Source: Labia minor (taxonomy: Eukaryota > Arthropoda > Insecta > Dermaptera > Spongiphoridae). Taken from it: a stretch of 64,000 nt of DNA. Positions 58,088 through 64,000 of this stretch are shown here, piece by piece; positions within the stretch are counted from its first letter, which is position 1, and every line of letters starts with the position of its first letter. The position numbers were made by a program, and so were the translations under genes. Where the stretch lies: NCBI GenBank assembly GCA_963082975.1, contig OY720344.1, forward strand, positions 82,572,053 through 82,636,052, read 5' to 3'. The notes beneath the pieces were generated by a model. It ran no database searches, was not told the DNA's origin, and was given only the letters and a program-made list of their open reading frames with translations.

Positions 58088-58542
58088 GAGTTGTGGCCAG
58101 GCACAGAACCGAGCGACGATTTGAAATAAATTAATCTCCAAACAACATTATCTAAATATATATATAAAGCTTATAAAAAAAATATTTTTAAAACTTGAAT
58201 TAAAATGACAAAATTATATTATCTTGGTTTTTATTTTTAGTTTAAATACTCAATTATTAATTACTATTATGTTTAAGTGAAAAATTTCCGACAATGAATA
58301 TAAAATTAATACTTGGGAAACTACCACTTCCAGTTTCCGGATATCTACCAAAAGTTGATGAATTCATGCTACTGATATATTAAGTAAATATACCAAATTG
58401 TATCAAAATCCGTTCAAGCAACACACAACGGACGGTCGGAGAGACATCATGCTAAAAATACTTTTTTCTGTTAATAAAATGCATGATTCGTGGAAATATG
58501 TAAAAATCTCCATATGTAAGATTTGGGGTATCCTCGGTCGGT
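58088..58542 (-). mobile_element. Family Z copy 3
   Basis: Minus-strand reading: ACCGACCGAGGATACC at the start, then CATGATTCGTGGAAATATG in complement, a shortened microsatellite (TCTCTCCGACCGTCC), ACGGATTTTGATACAATTTG, and the end ATCGTCGCTCGGTTCTGTGC with a CTGTG/CACAA stem-loop remnant. The GTCY run is nearly lost, otherwise the copy is full length. Confidence 0.72.
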
Positions 58543-58678
58543 AAAAATAAATACAATGCCTATTTAAAATAGAAACTGATTAGATTTTGAATTCATTTAA
58601 AAGCTTAAATAAAAACATAAAAATATAATCTCGGTAATTTTTAATAAAAAAATCATAGAATTGATTGATACATTTATA

Positions 58679-59511
58679 GAGGAGGTGGTTGTATTATGGA
58701 ACCTGTATTTAATATGGAACCCATTTGTTTCGTTCATTATAACGTGCTGCACCTTTTTAACAATAAGTGGAATTGATTCTCTAGTACCAAAATCTACCAC
58801 AAAAATTGAAATGGCGGTTAGTTACTGTCATTCAGAAATGTTTTGTGTTTTCAATTTTACAAAACTTTTTTTAAGGTAAGTAAAACTATTTATATTCAGT
58901 TCATAGCAAGTGCATTTTTTTTAAATGGCGATTTCTGTAATATGGACCCTTGCCGTGATGCTAATATGGAACCGGGTTCTATAATACAGACAAGGTTTCG
59001 TATTTTAGACAAACATTTAATTATTTTTTTTTAGCTCTATTTATTTATTTTAATTATATTCCACATATTTTTCAGATGCCAAGAAAAGCATTAATGTGTC
59101 AAATGTGGGCCCATTCAAATGCGCAGGTGCAGAAAAAGACTATTACATTTGTGATTTCTGTTTATAATTTTATTACGGTTAAATTTTACATACATATATG
59201 TCAATGTATAATTTTTGAATAAAAAATGTTTTTTTCAAATAATTGCTGTCTATGACTGATTTTTACTAGGGTTCCATTTTACCAACACAGTAGGTTCCAT
59301 ATTATCAACACTTTTATCTTGAAACGTTTTTTCACTTTTTTCAAAAAAAGTGCCACTACGTCGTGTAAGTAATATTAGTTGTGATATTGTACCTGGATGT
59401 CAATAGGAAAATAATGAATAAAAACATTTTACCCTGTACCCAGAGAACACAACTTTTAGATGAGCTTCAATTCACGAAAAATAAAATGGGGCTCCATATT
59501 ACCACCTCCTC
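58679..59511. mobile_element. Second TA-flanked element with repeated ATATGGAACC motifs
   Basis: The left end GAGGAGGTGGTTGTATTATG and the right end in reverse complement GAGGAGGTGGTAATATGGAG form inverted repeats, flanked by TA (58677-58678 and 59512-59513). ATATGGAACC or close variants recur at about 58694, 58711, 58941 and 58963. In the opposite strand they recur at about 59270, 59291 and 59491. The layout copies that of 43772-44652 (GTGGTGATA plus repeated ATACTTGATCCC). Frames of 60-70 codons lie inside without transposase features. TACATTT also flanks both sides, so a longer duplication is possible. Confidence 0.7.
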
Positions 59512-59513
59512 TA

Positions 59514-61157
59514 CATTTGTTGAACTATTTATAATAGTATATAAAAGTGATTAATTAAAACTAACTACGTTTTAAAAGTAAACCCCAAATGATTATAAAA
59601 AAACAAATATAAATAATTTATTTTGGAAAATCTTTGGGTCAAGAAGATCAAGTTAACGTCATTGTCACTTTCTAGTTGATTATGTACTGCTTGTTTATAA
59701 AGGCGATGATGATCGAAAATACCGCCTCTTGTGGGAAATTAGAACTGCCGTTCGTTCTGAAAGAACCAATTATCAATAATCGAGAAATCTTCAAAGTTTA
59801 GGGAGAAATTTCAATGAGTGTTTCAAAGCTGAGAAAAGATAAGTCAGACATCTCTTACTGACACTACGGATCAAGCGTACGATGAAGAACGAAGTGGATG
59901 TTCATCTGGGGTTTTTGTTAAGTTGAAGAAAATATTAAAAACAATCGTAAGAACATTACAGGCATTTATTATAAATAGTCTAAGGAATGTAGATTTTTAT
60001 GAAATAAAATCGGAACTTATTTTCCACTAAAAAAATTAAATATTAAATAAACTATACAAAAACTAAATTAATTTATAAACTATAATAGAAATCAAAATCT
60101 TATAACTACCTATATGTAATATTACAAATGAATGGAGATCGGATATTTATGAGTATCACATATTATTTCATCTTTTTTTTATATAAGAATTAAATTTGAA
60201 ACTATATTAGAAAACTAATGAATAATCTGTTCATTGTATATTATAAAAGTTTGAAACAACTTTTAGATGAAATTCATATCTTTGAATAGTCAAGTATTTT
60301 CTTGTATGATATCAAGCAATGAAGATGAAGCGAGATGAGATGAATGTTTGTATATACATTGAAAAATAAAAACAAATTACTCTAGGACGACACTTGTGCC
60401 CATAAGTAGAAACAAGATTAATTTTGCAAACAGTTGCAGAAGTTATTTGTGCGCCTCGTCATACCTCAAGTTTCCTAATTCCGTGCGTGTCTAATTTGCC
60501 TAATGCCCTAGAGTCAGTCCTGCGGGCATCTTTAACTTATAATCTCCACTTGGCATCGGAAAGTACAGGAGGCGGTACCTGATGAAGGTTAATTGAAACC
60601 TGGCTGACATCCCCACCAAGACATCTCGCGTGCTCTGAGCTGACAGTAACATGAGGCCTCGATTAGTAAGTGGCTACGTTGCAATAGATAAACTAAGGAA
60701 ATGAAAATTCGATAATAGGTAACAAGGCAAATCACACAGAGATTTAATAACATTTCATTTACACGAATTTTTATTTAACTCAAGATAATTTTAAAAATAA
60801 AGCAACTAAAATTCATGTTGAGAAGGTGTGAAATAGTAATTTGAATAAAAAAAAGAAATTAATATTTAAAAAATAACTATATAATACTACAAAATAAGTA
60901 ATTAGAATGATTATTATAATAAGAGAACACAATCGAGTTGAACCTTAGAAGTAATGTCTATGGCGGTTCCAGGGGAGACTTCGAAACTGGCCAAGGAATG
61001 GGTTTTAACTGATAGGCAATATATGTGAAGTGTCCATGAGGATTTCTCCTTTTGAAAAAATTGAACAAAAGAGTTGAACATCGAGTGATCAGAGATGGAG
61101 GATATGGGAAATAGAAGGAAATATTTTCTCTGAAAATGTAAATTACAAGACATTTTT
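59514..61157. other. AT-rich DNA with GC-richer pockets, no gene assigned
   Basis: Pocket 59640-59960 contains GATGAAGAACGAAGTGGATG, which in one frame reads DEERSG and is reminiscent of mariner transposases. The flanks give no support. Pocket 60390-60690 is unique and GC-elevated (GGAGGCGGTACCTGATG). The 79-codon frame at 60914-61153 has no recognised features. Confidence 0.42.
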
Positions 61158-61271
61158 GAAGTTATACTTCTTTAGGCGCGTTATGGAAAATTGATGGGGA
61201 GTGAAATTTTAAGATGTGTGACACGAAAAATTAACAGTTTTTTTGTTTTTCCAGAAAAATAAATTTTTATT

Positions 61272-61366
61272 TGCCTGAAGTAGGATTCGAACCTACCATG
61301 TCTCTCTTCGACTACGTCATAGCGCTCAAAGCAAGCGAGCGCTCTACCCACTAGGCTATGACGAAT
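61272..61366 (-). tRNA. tRNA-like sequence or tRNA pseudogene
   Basis: The minus strand has an A-box TAGCCTAGTGG (61348-61358) followed by GTAGAGCGCTCGCTTGC, and a consensus B-box GGTTCGAATCC (61283-61293) inside a perfect GTAGG/CCTAC T-stem. CGCTC/GAGCG can pair but leaves a nine-base loop, and the box spacing of about 54 bases is long. The expected acceptor stem fails: TTCGTCA does not pair with TTCAGGC. CGTCATAG pairs instead with CTATGACG further in. It may be a pseudogene, an unusual intron-bearing tRNA or a SINE head. Confidence 0.45.
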
Positions 61367-61516
61367 CCCCAACATTATTATCTTATTTTAACCATATATG
61401 CCATCCCATGGATAGATTATTAACAATTTTTTAATTAAACACAAAATATGAAGAATCTTGTTGAATTCTTGATGTCATATCTAATCTAAGGTGTGTAGAA
61501 AATTATAATAATTCCA

Positions 61517-61519
61517 AGA

Positions 61520-61553
<34 letters not shown>
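61517..61553. repeat. (TA)n microsatellite
   Basis: About 18 TA units form the longest pure dinucleotide run seen in the window. Confidence 0.9.
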
Positions 61554-61555
<2 letters not shown>

Positions 61556-61749
61556 CAATCTAATACCAGACCAAAAAACATAAATATATATCTATTTCTG
61601 TGACCCTTTGTAAATGAATCTTCTTGGCCTCAAGAAATCACATCCCTCCAAATTTTTATTCCTATTCTGAACTATAAATCCATCCAACTATTCATTCTCT
61701 CTATACTCCTTCAATTCGCTTATTATATTTTATGTTATGCTTCTCATGC

Positions 61750-61975
61750 AGTCTCGGCCATTCCCTTGTAATTTCAATATTCAATATTGCTATTTGAAAT
61801 TACTTTAAATTTAATTTGTTCCCCACATAATAAAAAAATGATTTTATTACTCTTGGATAATAATTTTGATAAAATGAACCCCTTTACTGCAAAATAATAG
61901 ATGCTACCCAACTGCAACCTTATTTTGAATTCTTGTCGAATATTCTTCCTGATAATATAGAACCTAAGAATTTAA
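61750..61975 (-). pseudogene. Decayed LINE fragment (region after the catalytic motif)
   Basis: The minus-strand translation gives IRQEFKIRLQLGSIYYFAVK and GFILSKLLSK. This aligns with DEFKARLQSGNACYHSIK and GFIASKLLSK of the LINE at 2438-3595. About half the residues differ, so it is a distinct or old subfamily. No further domains remain. Confidence 0.7.
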
Positions 61976-63075
61976 ATATATCTATAAATAAATATTGATA
62001 TTTAAATTGCAATTAAAAACTATTTTTTTAATGATGCCAAAGAAGTATAACTTCTCACGCGCGTACATAAGTACACGCACCGCTTTTTTTATTTTTTTTG
62101 ATTTAACAAATGTTTAAGAGGAATAAATATGCAACCACTTTTGATAATATAATATTGCATCAAATTAAATCTTCAAATAAAATGAAAATATTGATATTCA
62201 CTTTATTTTATAAGTTTTAAATTTTTGCAAATTTTATTTTTTTTTTAATTTTTAGTTTTTTTTAGGAACAAATCACTTATTCCTCTGTAAAGATCCAAAA
62301 ATCTTTAACTGAAAAGAAATTGTTAATTAATTTCCTATCTAAAACAGACGATGTTGAAAACAATCAAAATCAACTGTTTGGAGAAGTTATTTAATTATTT
62401 TAGGGGGCGATGTGGAAGGGGTGAAAAATGGAAAGATTTTTTTTTTATCTATCAACAAATCGAAATTCCTTTTATCCTTTTGTCTAAGAAATAAAAGAAA
62501 AGGTCGAATCAATCCACGAACAAATAGAAACTTATTGATCCTCGGATCCAGCCTCCTGTTTCAACTTAATGGTTTATTGCTAAGCTGAACTGGCAAAGTT
62601 CGATCACGTCTTACAATCCGATTTTGTTGGATAAACATTATATAGCAAATTCATTTGCTGTACTACATTCTAGATAAATACAATATTATGTTTACATACG
62701 AAATCATTTCCAAGTATTCAGGGATCCTCCAAATAATATTTAGTAACGTTTATGGAATTCTAACGACACTTTGAACAAATAACTTGCTATTAAAGTTTCG
62801 TATTTTTCTAGGTAAAATAATACAGGTTACAATTTTAGTAATGTACCAAGAAAGTTAAAAAGAGCGTTTACTAGTCTAAAAAGAAATCACATAAATTTTT
62901 ATTATATTCATAAAATGGGATCCATTTAAATAGAAAGTAAATATGTGTTTAGAAACAAAAAGATATAAATGATTTATCATATATGTGGATTCTATGAATA
63001 TAATATGTGAAAGAAGTTTAAATTTAATTAACACTTTAATTAAATCACATATTATACCAAATTACATTTAAATAT
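61976..63075. other. AT-rich DNA, no gene seen
   Basis: It contains AAAGAAGTATAACTTC and CACGCGCGTACATAAG at about 62039-62070, an inverted counterpart of a motif at 61159-61187. A unique pocket spans 62480-62640. No gene is recognised. Confidence 0.48.
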
Positions 63076-63502
63076 GAGCTTTGGCCAGGCGCAGAACCGG
63101 GCGACGATTTGAAATAAATTAATATCCAAACAACATTATATATATATAAAGTATAAAAAAAAATTTTAAAACTCGAATTCAAATGATTAAATTATATTAC
63201 CTTGGTTTTTATTTTTAGTTTAATTACTCAATTATTAATTACTATATTTTAAGTGAAAAATTTCCGACACTGAATATAAAATTAATAAAAAATTAATTAA
63301 TTAATATTTTGGGACAATGAATATAAAATTGAGCGTATCAAGCTGTACACGTCTATACGGACACACAGAGGGACGGACAGACATCATGCTAAAAATACTT
63401 TTTTCTGTTAACAAAATGCATAATTCGTGGAGATATATAAAAATCTCCACATTTGAAATTTGGTGTGAAAACAATACCTTCCCTTCCTATCGTCGGTCGG
63501 TA
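63076..63502 (-). mobile_element. Family Z copy 4
   Basis: Minus-strand reading: ACCGACCGACGATAGGAAGG at 63502, leader with TGTTTTCACACC, ATGATGTCTGTCCGTCC near 63385, then a deletion of the GATTTTGATGAAATTTGGTA part. The AT-rich half follows, ending ATCGTCGCCCGGTTCTGCGC. The 5' end is the best preserved of the four copies. The 91-codon frame at 63317-63592 crosses it on the other strand and is not a gene. Confidence 0.72.
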
Positions 63503-64000
63503 ATAAAATGTAAAAGCGATAGGTTATTTCTTATGAGTAGTATTCATTCAATTCGCAATCATTCAAATCTGTTTTTTTTTAATAGAAGATAGTAAAAAAT
63601 AAAAAAAAATGCTAATTTAATAATGATAAACGATTCATCTTTTTTCATCATCTTTCCAATTCGGTGATGTTGATTTTTTTTTAAAAAATACTACTATTAA
63701 TAATTTCATTTACATGGTATAGTAGATGTTAAAGAAAATTAATATCGAGTTCAAGTCATTTAATAGCTTGTAGCGGGTGGCGTTTTATTGCTTGTTGGAT
63801 CCGTCAGATCATAAAACTTATTCAATAACAGTCCTTACAATTGTACTGATAATAATTAAGTTGGAAGGAGATTTATTACATAATATTAACGAAAGTGACA
63901 GTAAAAAATGTAGATCTACATATATCGGATTCACAATAGAATAGTTCTAAACAAATTTAATTAATCAATTTATAAAAGCATCCAATTTAATATGACTTAA
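63503..64000. other. AT-rich sequence to the window end, no gene seen
   Basis: No feature is supported. TAGCGGGTGGCGTTTTATTG near 63772 is the only GC-richer patch. Confidence 0.5.

Noticed and set aside
58661-59034. Two overlapping plus-strand frames, and an ATG reading MPRKA near 59077, as a transposase start
   Set aside because: The frames are hydrophobic random translations of the TA-flanked element. The MPRKA frame stops after about 30 codons and shows no helix-turn-helix or catalytic motifs.
59840-59960. Mariner transposase remnant
   Set aside because: Only the six-residue word DEERSG is suggestive. Neighbouring residues do not follow the family.
61272-61366. A confident functional tRNA call
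   Set aside because: The acceptor stem does not pair and the anticodon loop would be nine bases, so no anticodon can be assigned.

Overview
The window is extremely AT-rich eukaryotic DNA. I find no host protein-coding gene in it. No open frame is long, the longest being about 135 codons, and the few frames that resemble proteins are decayed transposon pieces. The repeat content (non-LTR elements, mariner, hAT-like and Helitron-like elements, tRNA-derived SINEs, dense TA and TG microsatellites) points to a metazoan and most likely an arthropod. The overall look recalls caligid copepods such as sea lice, but that is a low-confidence impression and not a demonstrated assignment.

Layout. 1-5.8 kb holds a Helentron/HINE-like element (family Y), a broken LINE and a MITE with inverted ends (family S). 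5.9-6.9 kb holds a mariner transposase pseudogene on the minus strand, followed by an unusually GC-elevated unique block to 7.55 kb. 7.6-15.3 kb is mostly AT-rich unexplained sequence with one repeat family (V) and one tRNA-derived SINE. 15.3-17.3 kb is a clean nested insertion: a canonical Helitron (15816-17190) sits inside a Y element, with an intact empty site visible in the other Y copies. 18.7-32.5 kb alternates dispersed repeats (families W, Z, V, Y, U, LINE remnants) with unique AT-rich DNA. 32.5-36.5 kb is almost featureless. 36.5-45 kb has more Y, S, hAT-type and TA-flanked elements. 46-52.7 kb is a deep nest: possibly a hAT-like pair of ends around a plus-strand Helitron, split by a minus-strand Helitron of the same family, which itself carries a LINE fragment. 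52.7-64 kb holds further Y, U and Z copies, a second TA-flanked element with repeated subterminal motifs, a tRNA-like sequence and LINE remnants.

How the pieces relate. Three canonical Helitrons share one 3' terminus (hairpin, then CTAG). Two of them carry the same already-deleted LINE with the same change in its catalytic motif, so the LINE joined the Helitron before it multiplied. Families Y and Z look like non-autonomous Helentron-type elements: short inverted subterminal repeats, a central microsatellite and a 3' stem-loop. The window is best read as a fossil record of nested rolling-circle and cut-and-paste elements. All family letters (S, T, U, V, W, X, Y, Z) are my own labels. Repeat boundaries were judged by eye, without alignments.
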